NCBI GenBank assembly: GCA_918026815.1
Contig: CAKJVC010000011.1
Span: 298,767 to 362,766 of the forward strand
Direction: 5' to 3'
DNA: 64,000 nucleotides
Source: Chalara sp. BL73
Lineage: Eukaryota; Ascomycota; Leotiomycetes; Helotiales
Under the pieces are notes generated by a model. That model was not told the DNA's origin. It saw only the letters and a list, made by a program, of their open reading frames with translations, and made no database searches. Made by a program: the position numbers and the translations under genes. Positions 10,901 through 24,152 of this stretch are shown here, piece by piece (positions within the stretch are counted from its first letter, which is position 1; each line of letters begins with the position of its first letter).

Positions 10901-13561
10901 ACATCACACCCTCATCTCTTGCTACGTTTATCATGGTTCTGCTGATGTATGACACGTCAGCTAAAGCTGATGACTATACATCGCAAACTAGACTCTATGG
11001 TTCAAGGCTGCCATTGCTCGATTCCGGCCGCTCCAGCAACTCAGACGACCGCTTGATCCAGGACGCGTCTAACGTTCGTTCCGAAACCCCTGGATTCTGC
11101 GCGATCTTGAATCTTGTTATACACTCTACAGACTAACACCTGCACAGAAAACAAGTTCGATAAATTTCAACCATAAATGTCAAAGACTGGGTAGTAATTT
11201 TTGCAACATAGTCAAATTTTTACAATATCACCACTGAGATATCGAGAATTAGGCCAAATGGTTTTTGCCACCTTGTACACGGGACGAAGGCTGGTTTCGC
11301 CATGATAGGAAGCGACTCAAGATCACGCAGTTAGGTCAATCATCCGTACGGAATCGAAATGTTTGAGTTTCAGCTGGGCATGGCACATATGTGGACGTAA
11401 CAAGGTGGCGCTAGATCAGTGGCTCGGTCTAGACCTGCGGGTGAACAGCGATTGTGAACTGCTCGATGAGGCTTGTGCAGCGAAAGTATCACTAGGCAGT
11501 CTTCAGGGAAAGAAAATACCTCGCAGTAGTGGTCCATCAAAATGTCATTAAAATGGAACACCTCACCGCATGGGGATTTTCTTGGAACAACTTTAGACGG
11601 CGAGGCATCGAATCTCGCAATCACCGTTACACAATAATGGATTCCTCGACTTGTAATCCAGCTCTACCTCAAACACAAAGCTGCAATCGATCTTGTTTAT
11701 ACATGACAGCCGTCGAGAGATCGAATGCTTATAATGGAGGAGGAGATTGTGGGGGTCAAGGTCGATGAATAGCGACAAAGATAATTTTCTGGAGGATCAA
11801 TAGTGCAAAAATAGATGTACTGCCCTACGGGACAGTGAAGCCAAAAACAGACAAGAGTTCGTACCATCCGAACATGAGGTTTAATACACAGGTTCAATCT
11901 CAGTTCCAAGCCTGCAGATTAGATGATGGCAACTAGATCTAACGACAGATTTTTAGATCGGCCACCTGTCGCTCGAACAGTGAAGGGAGAAATTGGGACG
12001 CATACCTGGAACACATGATGGGACAGAGCTAATAACCTCTTGTCATTTATTACCTTTAGAATATGCTCTGCGGTTCCAGTAGCTATCATCTTCCTATATG
12101 CTGATCATTGAGTAGCGACGGCAATTCTACAATATTGTTTACAAGTTGAGGATTGCAAGGAGTATCGACAGTTTATCCTACTGCGAAATAGATACATGTC
12201 GGAACATCATGTACAATCGACGAAACTCCAGTCCTGCTAGCCAGCTGGTACAACATGGCGTTGGAATCTAGACGGCGACATAAATATCGATTCTCACACA
12301 AGTTCGGTACATATTCGCATTTGTAAAAGAGGTTAGATATGCTGACATTTGTTCTTTAATTCCGCATCGGCTACACCATTTTCTTTTCCAATACTTATTC
12401 CTCCTCCTCGCTACCAGCAGAGTCATTCTTCCAGGCTGCATAATTATTCTAATATAAAGATACTCACAAAATCCGCTGTAAATCCTGGTCTGTGTACATG
12501 GAACGTTTACAAGGTCTCGCCCCCCCCCCCAAACCATCTAAAAAGCTTGCACGGGAAATCCATCATGGCACAGATTCAATCGGTATCTACTTCGTCAGTG
12601 AAATATATTCGAATATCGTGAATCCAACCTCATGACCTACCGCAAGAGCGGTTGTTACTTGTATCCGACTTCCTTCGCCAAAGACAGGTCCGTTTCGCTC
12701 CTGGTTGGCCATGAATCCGCCATAGCTGATCAAGCCAGCCATAAATAAAGAGAATCATCTACCGTTCCTCAAGCCAAGCACGCAAGAGCATGACGGCCCC
12801 TAGACGGCGCCGCGAACAGGTATATTTTGATCATCAAAGTCCCACCGTATCCGTTTCGAGCCTGCCCCCCTTCCAACCACGCCGTTGGGAAATGGGGAGG
12901 CTTGCAATAGATGACAGGTATACACAAAGCCCGACCGACGACCTATGGAAAGAATGATGAGGAGCTCCCAATACCCTGCGCCAAGAACTAGATAGAGAGA
13001 ACAAGCCGTCGGGTTAGAAGAATCCAGGATCGTGATCTTCTGCAATGAAGAGGCACAGCGACACATGGCGACGTAAATAATCCACCCTCAGATCCTCTTG
13101 GAATTTTTTGGAAGTTCGGGAAAAGTTGAAACGAGAGGGAGGAGGATTGCGGTCATGCGGTCAACACGGTTGCGAGGACCTCACATTAAAATCGCGTGTC
13201 ACGATAAATGTCATAAGCGATCTTTTAAAATCGTAGTATATCAACAAGGCAGAGGCCATGTCTGCCAGATAACTAAACTACCTATACACTATATCCACTC
13301 TCGAGATGCTCCCCAGGTCTCCAATCACAGACGGGTATATTAGGGGTAGAATCTCTTTGTCTTTTTCATTCTCTCGTCATCAAGATGTCCCTTTTCGCCT
13401 TGGAAAAAATAATGAAGAATATGCACCGCTTTCCCATCCCAGATAATCCACAATTAAGTGTATCCATAAAAACCATGGTCAAGATAAAATGATCGACGCC
13501 CGTACGCCAAAATATACAAGTCCCAATCCGGAACTTTCTAGCAAGTGCAAGGGATTTTGGT

Positions 13562-15824
13562 TTAGGTGGTAGATTTCTTGCGCGAGAATATGCCTCTTGA
13601 TCGCGATTTGCTCCTTTGCTTCTTTTCTGATTCGCAAGTCGAGAGCTGATCTTTGTCTAGTGACTTCTTAGGTGTAGTATCGTCGTCAGTGTCGTCGTTG
13701 TACTTGGCTTTGTAAATCCTGATTTTGTTAGCACGAACGAGGAAGAGGTCGGGGCTTAGACTTACCAAGAATTTCCAACCATGCTGATACCTTTCTCTGC
13801 GGCTTGCCTGTAGAATTTTGCGGATTTCTTGAGATCCTTCTTGCATCCAATTCCTTGGGCATAGCAGAAACCTGTCTCGGCTAACGCATCGGCATCTCCC
13901 CATGCTATGTTATATTAGTATAGGTAAACTTCGGCTCGATGAAGGACTTACTGCCAGCAATCTCAAAACACCGTAGAGCCAGCACTTTATCCTGTTCGAT
14001 TCCCCAACCATTCATGTGACTGACGCCAAGCTCGTAAATGCTTAAAGCAAATTGTGCTTTCCTCGTCTTTTTCTCCAAAAAGTCAACCGTCTTTCCACCC
14101 TTCTCAACCTCTTCATCTTCCGCAACCTCTAAACTAGCAGAATCCACAGCCTTCCTGAGCCAGGCAACACCCTCCTTCTGATTAGGCCGACAGCCCCAAC
14201 CATGTCTACACGCAAGAGCATATAGTAACATACCTGTAGGATGATTCTGTCGTGCGGCGAGACGCAGATGATACGTGGACTTGGTGAGTGAACCAGCTTC
14301 GTGAAACTCTATTGCTTTTTCTACGTGTTGCTCCGCATCCATTTCCATAGACGGCGCGATAGAGTGCTGTGACCGGGCTTTGATGGTACTAGAAGATGCT
14401 GCTGATGGGGACATCGACTCTTCTGAGAAACGTGATTTCCTGAAGCCGGATTCGGTCGAAGGCCGACCCTGATCATGTGATGATCTACTTGGATCTAGTC
14501 CTGACTGACCATCGCTTTTATGAGAAGTGGAAGGTCGTGAGGGAGGTGAAGGCGGCGCTGCCCCATGAACGGGAGCGTTGCTGAAAGGCCCTGCTTGAAA
14601 CTGTTGCATAGTCTCTTGGAATATTAGAGAATTCCTTTGTAGCATCTTCCCTCTCGGTAGTGAAAATTTTGAGTATACGTAGGATGGAGCAGGCCCATTA
14701 TCATTGTCTGGAAAACCCTCACTGTGCATGCTAACGGGAGTATTTGCGGTATCATCTGCTAGAATGAATGATGGCTGGCTGTCTGATGATGCTTGACGTG
14801 AAGGGGTATCGACAGGTAATCCACTCATACTTGCGAGGCTCGCTCTGCTCAATGGCCTCGAGAAGTTGAATGCAGGTTTGGGTAAGCCTGTTCCGCCTAC
14901 GGAGACCTCTGATGATACTGAAGGTGACCTAGGCATACCATGCCCACGGAAAACAGCTGAAGTTGGTGATGCAGAGAATGCGCTTGATGAGGATTGCTTT
15001 CGGTGTGGTGGAGACAGCCCATGATAGTCATTTGTGCTGTTTAAATCATCTTCTGAACTTTCGTGTGCAGATCTAGGGCTGGCATTTCTCTGTGAAAATG
15101 GAGATCTCGGGGGCGCCAATGCTCTCGAGTCGTACCCATTCACCGCCAAATTGCCATCTTGCGGTCTTCGAGAAGGTTGTCCATTCTGTCGCAGCGAATC
15201 TGTGCTGGGGCGTGAGTAAACATTGGAAAGCGAGTTTCCGCTTCTTGAAAATCTTTGCTCTCTGCCAATATCTGCGGGCGACTGCTCTCTCCTACCACCA
15301 AAAAATGAATCATTCACTGTACTCGGCGGCCTCCGGCCCCGGAAGGTTTCTTCGTCATTTCGATTGAATGGTGGGAGTGGCGCAGTAGGTACGGATGGGG
15401 CATCTCCAACTTGAGGATACACAGAAACTGGCCGGTATTGTGGATTTTCTATCGCAGTCTTTAACGCAGCTCCTGGACTCTGCGCTTCTGGGGACTCAGG
15501 TGTATCTGGGTCCCCTACTGCAGGCGCGGCAGATACAGACCGAAAGAATCCAGGGCGATTATCCGGCCCTAGCGAATTCGCAATAGTGAGAGGAGGCAGC
15601 CGACTTATGCGCCGTCCCGATCTGCTGCTTTCCTCCAATTGTTTGGCCAACATCCGACTTTGTGCTGCAAATGCATCGAGCGGTGATAGTGCAGGTGGCA
15701 CATCTCCTGCTATATGTAATCGAGGTGACGGTAGGCTTCTTGGTGATGGTAAGCCGGAACCTGTTCCCAGGGGTCCATGAGATTGCGATCTCACATCGAT
15801 AAAGCTAGGCTTTCCATTCGCCAT
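13562..15824 (-). CDS. Sel1-repeat protein
   Basis: Probable scaffold or regulatory protein with Sel1-like (TPR-related) repeats at its C-terminal end. Three exons: 15824..13952, 13904..13766 and 13718..13562 (722 aa), in consistent phase. The first ~480 residues are Ser/Pro/Arg-rich low complexity and probably disordered. From about residue 490 come helical repeats with the Sel1 signatures GMLLYALACRHGWG, LSIYELGVSHMNGWG and ALAETGFCYAQGIG, each followed by a K/D-rich turn and an AxxW/CFxxA-type helix. The C-terminus is Lys/Arg/Ser-rich with two successive basic clusters. The architecture resembles fungal Dsf2/Skt5-type Sel1 proteins, some of which act in morphogenesis or chitin synthesis, but the long N-terminus gives no specific assignment. 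The start ATG is the first in the frame and lies just after a stop-rich leader. Confidence 0.85.
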
Positions 15825-17735
15825 TTTGTAGAACGCCTACTGCTTCTCAGTTTAGTATTATTATTCGCCGTGCCTATATAAAATGCGGTCTTCATTCGTA
15901 ACTTTCATAGGAGACTTGATCGTGGTGCGTATGCGGGGGTGTAGCAATTGTATCAGGTAGCAACGGTATCGGCAGCTATCCGTTGTTGTGATGTCTGGAG
16001 TACTATGTGTTTTAGTCTACTCGCGATCGGACGTTGACGTTGTGGCTGCAGAGGGTGAACAAGGCGACCAGTGTTTGAGTTGTGAAGGGTTGGTTGATGG
16101 TAAGGGGGCTATGTACACAAGGAGGAGCCGATGGATTTTGTTGTATGCTGCGGGAATGGGATTGAGTAACAATTGGCGACGGCCGTGATGATCGCAGGAG
16201 CGAAATACAGATGGTATTTTAATGAATGGATCGTTGGATCAAGTGTGGTGGTATGATGATAATTGTCTGGCTCGTAGCTATAAGGAGCGGAAGAGTTGTG
16301 GTTGTCGTCTGAAGTTCTAAAACAAGGTCTGGGTGCCCCCTTCTTGCACCAGCGAATCCAGGTACAGATGTGCGCGGCAAAGGTGGATGATTCTCCAAGA
16401 GGGACCTTGGGGTGGGATATTATGATTGTAATTACAAGTATAGAAATATAAAGATGATGATTAGGAAAGGAACGGATAGTGTCTTGATCATTCACAGAGC
16501 AATACAGAATTGGGGGGAGAGAGAGAAAAAAAGAATAATAACGACAAAAGTTTCCCAAGGTCCAAGGCCTAAAGTCCAAGGTCCAAAGGGCTTTTTTCTG
16601 AGCACGAGGCCCCCTCTTGGATCCCAAAATATCAACCCTCCCGGGAGACGAGGCGCTAGCGCATTCTGGCCCCCCTGAACCCACCAGCCATCACCACTTC
16701 TGAGTAAGTGAATGGTAAGGGTTTTTAATTCACCCACTCCAGTTTTGTAGGGGGGGAAGGGGGAGGAAACTAGACATGGGGCAAATCTAGCCTAGAAAAG
16801 GAGTGCTCCGAAATATCTTTGTTTATTATACTTATTATGTCCAATATTCTTCGAGCGTAAGTCAGCGCCAGCAGCAGCTGTTCACGATTCCAAATGAGTA
16901 TTTCTGTTGGAGGGAGGACAGTGTTCCACTTCTCTCACTGCAGCAAAGTCTGCTCTTGCACCCAAAAGGATATTCCGAGTTTGGCTTGAGTACAAGAAAG
17001 GGATACATAGGCACAAGCGAAAGACACAAGTGGATGGGCTTTCGATGTACAGAACAAATTTCGTATTCCTGGTGGCTCGCAATTTCATTGAGGATCCAGC
17101 AATAACCCAATAGAATCCTAGGATACGAGGCTCTCGCCTTTTCCAGATAAGTATTGAAAAACAATAACCCATCATCATCAGCATGAAAGTTTCTTTTCGA
17201 CATCCCTATTCACCCATTCATTCATTTCATGCCTTTTGCTTTGGGGAGGGGGCCGTTGAAGGACGCAAGCGTTGCTTTTTGCAAAGAAGAACGGCGTTAT
17301 TGGCTCCCCCCGCAAATGGGCTCTCCTGTGCCGTTTCCTCTAGTCTGAAACATTGCGGTCTGATTATGCAATTGGATCCTCTGCCCTCCCATATGCAAGA
17401 CTTCGGGAGATTCGTCAATATTTCAAGTTAGCCAATCACATGCCATGTAGTTGGGCTTTCATTTCAACTTTTCCAAGGGGGCCAACTCCAACTTTAGGTC
17501 ATTCCCGCATGGATGGCTGCTGTCATGTCAGTTACCCTGCACATTAAAGGAATGAAGATTGTAGGAGTGTGTGCTCATTGGTCCCTTTAGGCTGCCCAGA
17601 AGCACGTACGAGTATACAGGACATTACACAAGCACAGTAATGGAAAATGTTCATATTTAGTACACCTATGTCCAAAGAATCCTCTGAACTCCATCCCATG
17701 CCGGCCACCCATGCGTAAAAAGAAGCTCTCAACTA
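15825..17735. other. Intergenic; leader and promoter of the Sel1 gene
   Basis: No convincing gene. Overlapping frames of about 100 codons at 16803-17203 occur on both strands without recognisable motifs. A short imperfect repeat of the type GTCCAAGG occurs at 16555-16590, and a G-rich tract lies at 16749-16766. The right end is the 3' flank of the Erv46 gene. Confidence 0.6.
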
Positions 17736-19193
17736 TCAAAGATTTTTGGAGTGTAATTTCTTAAGCCGTGTAGCTCCCTCATATACTGTTCTATCGACAG
17801 CGGCAGCCACTGTCAATGTTCCTCCAACAATCGCGCAGAGACCTGTCAAGAAGCCAGCTAATGTCTTCGGTCTTTCTTCTCGGTTGATGACCTTCATTGG
17901 GGAGATGTCCTAGATACGATTAGCGACATTGGATTATGCGGCAGTGGATGACATACGTATGAGAAGAAAACACCTGGAATACCACCTTGTGCGTGTCTTT
18001 TCTCCTTGTGGCCCTCAGCGCTATCATCTCCGCCATTCAAACTTCTGCGATGGCTTGTAACAGAGTATTGATGTGTCTCGACACTGCCATCACTTCCATG
18101 TCCGAATGATCCCATTCCCACAAACTGGTGATCTACAGACTTTGATGATTTGTCCCAGCCTAGCGGAAGGTAAGATGTTGGCACCACCTTCACGAAGTAC
18201 ATGAAGTTGTAAGCGGGGTCAGTAGTACTTTGTTCTGTGTTATCTAATGGGTTGAGATGATGGTTGGTCCATGGCAAAGGCTTTCTACCCATCTTAGCGG
18301 CCACATTATCGGGAAGCTGTGGTCCAAATCGCAGAGAGTGTATTTTGTGGGTGAAGACATGGCCACCAGCAATTGGAGTATCAAAGTAGTTGTTAAGATC
18401 GTGGACGTGCAGGTTTCCGTTACTAAAACTCCTTCCGGGTGCAATGTGGAAGTTTCCAATGACCTTATTGACACGGAGACCGCCTTCAATGCGACATCCT
18501 TCCTTTCGTTGAGCATCCAATCGCTCTCCGTAGTGCTCGCGGGTACATTGCTCAACATTCTCTCCTCTTCCGAACGCCCAGGATACGCTGGCATAAGCGT
18601 TCCTAACTTCGTCACAGGTATTACAGCAGCCTGGCTTGACCGCATTTGTAGGAGGAGTTGCTCCATAACATCCACCACAATAGTCGGGAGCAAGATGCGA
18701 CGCCTGATCATCGGCGTGTCTAAAAGCTATCAGATTATGTGTTGGTCCATCAATATCTCGAATACTTACAAGTCCAATGCTTTTACATCAATGACATACC
18801 CGCCTTCGCTCTCAGCAGAGAGTCTGACCTTGCTAACGTCGTGCATAACTTCACTCTGCTGTTCCCCAGATACGTCCATGACATCCAATGTCAACAGTTC
18901 GCAAGGGATGCGAGGGAAAGTAATGTTAAGATGGACCTCCATTTTCTCCCCTAACAAATTAATTAGCATCATGCATGCTACTGGTCATATAGAGACTCAC
19001 CTCTTCCCTTGTCTACTATTAGCTCAGGATGTACAACTATCCGCCTGTAGTCTGCCCATTCTCCCCACGCCAAATATAACACGATGAGCAGTGAAGCTAT
19101 CGTAACAATTCCGCCCGAGGTTGTGCGTACTCTCGCCTCATCTACCGTCTTTGTGAAGGCATCGAGCCTTGTGAATCGGGATTTTGCAGGCAT
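17736..19193 (-). CDS. ERV46: Erv46-type COPII vesicle cargo receptor
   Basis: Erv46 works with Erv41 as a retrograde receptor cycling between ER and Golgi in COPII/COPI vesicles (family knowledge). Four exons: 19193..19001, 18950..18770, 18719..17957 and 17909..17736 (436 aa), all GT-AG and in phase. The N-terminal cytosolic tail (SRFTRLDAFTKTVDEARVRT) precedes the first membrane segment (IVTIASLLIVLYLAWGEW, about residues 28-45). The luminal part carries the conserved Cys-rich block (DYCGGCYGA, CCNTC, then WAFGRGENVEQC). Near the C-terminus a second membrane segment (LAGFLTGLCAIVGGTLTVAA) is followed by a short cytosolic tail ending KKLHSKNL. A putative luminal insert rich in Ser/Gly/His lies at about residues 300-360. 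The gene is divergent from Mex67, with an 875-bp shared upstream region. Confidence 0.95.
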
Positions 19194-20068
19194 TGCGTCT
19201 AGTTTGAGAGCTCAAGAATATTTTCGAACTGGCGAAACTTGCAAACGACAACGAGGCTTGCGCCGATGAGTTCAGCTAACCAATTTCAACAATGCATAAA
19301 TTCAATGGGAGCTTGGGAAGGAATTGAATTCATAACACGCTCAAAATCGCATCGAAAAACAAGATCTTGAGAGGATTATAGAGTGGATGAGTTTCGAGTC
19401 GAGAAGGACAGCTTTCATGAGTGGAACTCAGCCGCGTCAGTGGAACCTTGCCGGAAGGTGAAAGTCTCTTGACCCCTGATTTTGCCGGTCAAAACATGAC
19501 AGATTAGGACGCGGGCGGATGTACGATTCCTGTTTCTCCTCTAGAAATCAATGATACAGCCCGGCCATAATTACCTATACATAGTTACACATACGAAGAT
19601 ATGACAAAAAATGCTCTCTCTGCAAGTTTATATTTGTATTCCACCCGTGATATATTCACTGTATGCATTACTAAATGCGCGCCTCCAGCACTGACCGCCT
19701 TCTGCATTGGTGGTCTACTAATACGTGCTACAACATACCAACTATGGGTAAAGTGAGTCATTGGTGAGTAATCTTCTGGTTGATATCTATCATGATGTTG
19801 AGTCATTGTATTAAAAGTACACGTGATGTAATGGCTAATCTAATTGTGGCTTGGCATAAAATGTGGATCTTGACAGCCTGACTATTTTAAACTGTAGTTG
19901 CCTTGTCAAAGAGCCTTTCAAACTCACAACCACCGACATAGTCGGAGGACTCATCTCGAAACACACTCAAATTCAGCGCACCTGCCGCAAGGAAATTCAT
20001 TCTCTTGCACGCAGGCTCTAAACCGCATTCTTTTAATTCGCGCTATACGAAAAGGAACTCTTTCCAAT
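19194..20068. other. Bidirectional promoter region, ERV46 / MEX67
   Basis: 875 bp between two divergent start codons. No coding signal. It must contain the promoters of both genes; I see no TATA box I would commit to. Confidence 0.6.
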
Positions 20069-22372
20069 ATGCTGGACAATCGCATTACCTCAGTCCCGCG
20101 AGGTCCACGACATGGCTCTCCAAGTACTCGAACAGGAGGCACTCGCGGTGGAGGAATACGGAAACGAATCTCCGGACCGGTGAAAGTCGATAAGGATGGG
20201 GATATGGTAATGGGAGCTGAAGGTGTTGCAAACGTCAAGTCTGGGAGGGGTGATATTGGAACAGCAGCACCTTCCCGAGGTCGTGGAAACATGCGAGGGC
20301 GGGGAGGAATTACTAGAGGATCAAATCTTGTGACGGCGAAAGCCAGGCAGGCCATTCTACGGGGTATTGGAGCACAGCAAGCAAATATAGTTGAGCCCCG
20401 TCTTACGACATCTGGCACATCTGCGAAGGTGGATGGATTACATATGAGCAAGGCTGCATCTAATCCAGATGGCGGTGTCGAAAGTCTGCTCGCATTCTTG
20501 GAACGAAAAGCTACTGGAACCGGAAGGACGGTCAAGATCACGAAGGTATGTTTAACAATCTGATGGGGATTGGACGAAGGGGTCTGCAGCAATTTTACCA
20601 TCTCTATACTCGTTATCGGACCGGAACATTTGGAAATCCCATGAGTTACAACTTTCTCACAATTTCCTTCTTTGGAACGCCATCAACGAGTCGATGTCCA
20701 TCACCTGCATATGCCACTTTACGATCTGCCATCGTTTCCAAGGTTATTCCTTGCTAACGTCAAATAGTCCCATAGGAAGGGCACAGCCGTCATCGTTCAC
20801 GCCAGTCCAGAGGACATTACGGAAATCTTGAAATTGAACAATTTCACATTTGCCGGATCAGTACTCTCCATTGAAGCAATCGAATCTAGCTTATCATCTC
20901 GGGGCCAGGACGAGAGGAAGGCTCAATCTAAAGAAACTGTGGAGCTGAAGGGGAAATGGGCAGCAGCTCTTTCCAAGCGTTATGACGCCAACCATAAGCT
21001 TCTTAACCTCTCAGCTCTGGGACAGGATCCGGACTTCGGTCTTGAAAAATTATCAGCACAGAGCTCAACCAAAATATTTCCAGCCTTGATGGTTGTTTGC
21101 AATGATCAATTTACTAAGGCGCACGAGAAGCGGCGTGCGATCATTAGCGTCTCGCTGGCAAATAATTCCATCGACGATGTTCGAAATGTTAACGACCTCG
21201 CTGTTAGCTTCCCACACCTACAAAACTTGGATCTTTCGAACAACAACATCACAAGTATCAAATCACTTGAAGGCTGGAGACGGAAGTTCAGACATCTCGA
21301 AAATCTTATTTTGACAAACAATCCAATTGTCACGCAAGAACCCAATTTTGGCAATGAAGTCTTGCAGTGGTACCCGAAACTTCAGATGCTAAACGGTGTA
21401 CTTGTCAGAACACCAGAACAGGTCGCAGCTCTTATTGACGCCGTTAATTCTCCTATTCCAATCAACACAGCCGACTTTCGAGATGTTGGCCAAGTCGGGG
21501 AGAACTTTATTCGTCAGTTTGTGAATCTTTACGATAATGATCGCGCCGCCCTCCTGTCCAACTACTACGACAACCAATCAGTCTTTTCTCTGGCGGTCAA
21601 TATGTCGGCGCCTCGTGATAGAGAACACAGCTCTCCAATCCCACCATGGGCAGCCTATACTAAGCACTCTCGGAATCTCTCAAAGATCACGATGCCAGGT
21701 CCAAGAATGAATCGACGATATGTTGGTGTTCAGCAAATTCAGTCAATGTGGTCTGACTTCCCAGCTACTCGACATCCAAATCTCGAAACACAAAGCGACA
21801 AATACATAATCGAGTGTCGACCACAGCCTGGTCTTCCTGACCCGTCTGGACAAAGTCCTCGTGGAGTAGATGGTCTTCTCATCACTATACATGGAGAGTT
21901 TGAGGAGCCAGCTCAATCCCCTGCCGAAATAGCACTTCGAAGCTTCTCGAGATCGTTTGTTTTGGGACCTGGCGCATCTGGAGGTATCCCTATAAGAGTC
22001 ATCAGTGATATGATGACCCTACGAGCACATTCGCCATTAGCTCTTCCATCATACACCAATACTCAACCACAAGCCAAATCATCACAGCCAATACCCAATG
22101 ATCTCAGCCCCGAACAGCAATTCGTCGCCAAGCAACTGATGGAAAAGACAGGAATGACCTTGGAGTACACAAGGATGTGTTTACAAGAGACGTCGTGGGA
22201 TCTCGCGCAGGCATATGCAGCGTATGAGGCTAATAAGGTAAGACTCTAGAACTCGTCACATTAAGCAATATAGCCTTGTTATTTTTGGATATCGTTGCAA
22301 ACTAGCTCACCACTGACAATTGAACAGTCCAAACTTCCACCAAACGCTTTCATCACCGGAGTGCCAAATTAA
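20069..22372 (+). CDS. MEX67: Mex67/NXF mRNA export factor
   Basis: Principal bulk mRNA export receptor, acting with Mtr2/p15 at nuclear pores. Exons: 20069..20545, 20768..22237 and 22328..22372 (663 aa), GT-AG and in phase. The Gly/Arg-rich N-terminus (residues 1-110) resembles other fungal Mex67 proteins. An RRM-like segment follows at about 120-195. The leucine-rich repeats are at about 280-350 (LQNLDLSNNNIT, LENLILTNNPI). An NTF2-like domain follows at about 400-570 (FIRQFVNLYDND, AALLSNYYDNQSVFSLAVN). A C-terminal UBA-like TAP-C domain (LSPEQQFVAKQLMEKTGMTL to WDLAQAYAAYEANK) binds FG nucleoporins in this family. The start codon was chosen at 20069 because the sequence upstream in the same frame lacks similarity to the family and the G/R-rich region begins right after it. 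Convergent with the dienelactone hydrolase gene. Confidence 0.95.
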
Positions 22373-22860
22373 GAAGTATTAGGCTTAAATGGACGGTTAC
22401 ATTGTAGACTAGGGGAAAATGGACAGAATTATACGGTGCTGATGTCATAACACCTTGGAGGAAATGCATTACGAAAATTGGACAATGGAATGGCAGGCGT
22501 GGTAGCATGGATCTTTAGCATGGAGTTGGTGGAACTTTCGTCGGTCAACAATATTGGTGAACATAGCATTATTGCATACTAGGCTAAGAAAGCCTTAGCG
22601 AAATGGAACAAACCCTTTTCATATCCATGTTCACATAGCACACTTCTTTATTTATGTATATTGACGATGAACATCAAGGGGGGCATCGGATCCGTACTTC
22701 TTCGGGCCAAGTATTTTTTTTACTTAACCCTTGTATTGGTGACGTGAATTTCCTTCACATGTTTGTGAATATACTATGTAGCATTGACGCTCTCTGGTTT
22801 GTCTTTTTGTTTCCTGTCGAAAGTAAATATTTTGGCTTTTCATAGCCTCCTAGTTTCAAT
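22373..22860. other. Convergent intergenic region
   Basis: 488 bp between the stop codons of two convergent genes, holding their 3' untranslated regions. AT-rich, no other feature seen. Confidence 0.6.
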
Positions 22861-23852
22861 CTAAGCAAGATACTTGCCAAACCACTCCTTCCCTTGCCTC
22901 TCTGCCTCATCCATGGCCTTCCGATCTTTCTCCTCACTCCAATCGCTCCTCAACGCGAATCCGTGCACTTGGTCATTATAGATCCGCAATTCATGGGGCA
23001 CATCGGTCTTCTTTGCAATGATATCCTGGATCTGTCCTACAGACTTCTGGTCCAACAGCGAGTCCTCGGTCCCAACGGCGAGCGAGAATGGTTTGGTGAT
23101 GGGCTCAAAGTCCCCCGGGATAGCTACGAGTGATGGGTGACATGCGTAGGCTGCGTCTACGATACCATGGGCGAGGAGGATCGCGTAGCGGCCGCCCCAG
23201 CAGAAACCGATCGCTCCAACCTAAGATGCATCAACATTTTGTGCCTGAAAGGTTGAGAGGAGAGATGCACTTTGCCAGTCCCAGGAATCTTGCGCACGGC
23301 AGCTACGAAGTTCTCGATAAGCGGTCTGGAAACAGCTTCTCGATGCTTCAAAAGCCACGGCGGTAACGTCGTGCCCACGTTAGCATTAGCCTTTGTCTTC
23401 TCGATCACCGTCTGCTGCTTCCTTGCCTTTAAGGATGGCTCGACGGACTGCAGGAACTCAATCGGCAGCGAGCCTCCTTGGTGCACATCCGGGATATAAC
23501 AGTAAAACCCTACTTTGGCGTAGTTGTCTGCGAGAAAACGTACGTTCTTGAATTCCCATCCGAAAACTAGTTTATGTTATGTCTGTGATAAGATGGTGGG
23601 AAGGGGGGGGGGGATTGGATTGAGGAGAAGGAAAATTACTGTCGACCAGAAAGACGATGGATTTTGCTTTTGAGCCATCCTTTGGAGCGGCAACGTATGT
23701 TTGTATGTCGTTAATCGTCTCAATCGTCCCTGTCGGAGTTCCTTCATGGACCATGCCTGAGAGGCAGCACGAGCTATAGAAAATTGATTGGCTTTAACTA
23801 CTGATACTGAGGAATTAGACGGATCATACCTAACGCCAACTCCTGTAGACAT
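22861..23852 (-). CDS. Dienelactone hydrolase family protein
   Basis: Alpha/beta-hydrolase of the dienelactone hydrolase family. Four exons: 23852..23830, 23773..23640, 23566..23271 and 23220..22861 (270 aa), in phase with GT-AG borders. The N-terminus carries the family signature SSCCLSGMVHEGTPTG. The nucleophile elbow is GFCWGGRYA with Cys as nucleophile, typical of this family. An Asp in GTEDSLLDQ and the His in QVHGFALR complete the likely triad. The length is usual for fungal members (about 250-270 aa). The physiological substrate is unknown: fungal paralogues are annotated as carboxymethylenebutenolidase-like or Aim2-like. It is cytosolic by absence of a signal peptide. Its start is about 300 bp from the 3' end of the Moco sulfurase gene, on the same strand. 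Confidence 0.9.
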
Positions 23853-24152
23853 TCTTGTAATTGCTGATTTTTGGAATTTTGATCTACTTTTCGCTTGATC
23901 TGTTGTCAATTACAAGTCGTAGTGGCTGTAGAGAAGTATAATTGGAAGTGAAGACTTCTATATGTGTTTACGTCACCAACGGACTAAGATGCACGACGAT
24001 CACTTCTTGCATCACCTCAAAGAAAGCTCCATTCTTTTATTTGAAAACGTAAAATGTAGGTCGGGACGATTTGTATTGGTTTATCTTAACAGATGGGATC
24101 TACTTCGCTCTGATTTCATGACTCTGCTCTGCGTTACAAAATTGGATCCCTT

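Larger units (their letters stand above)
5553..13561. other. 8-kb gene-poor stretch; YTH promoter/leader at left
   Basis: No recognisable coding sequence on either strand. The left end (5553 to about 7000) is the probable leader and promoter of the YTH gene, with a likely leader intron ending near 5591. The stretch contains G-rich runs at 6749-6771 and 7196-7213, short tandem repeats at 7130-7166 and 7887-7909, and a 171-codon plus-strand frame at 9780-10295 that lacks an ATG at its start and has no recognisable motif. It could hold non-coding RNAs or decayed repeats. Confidence 0.6.

Noticed and set aside
16803..17203. Overlapping 100-113-codon frames on both strands
   Set aside because: Mutually overlapping, no motif, no splice context; located in the upstream region of the Sel1 gene.
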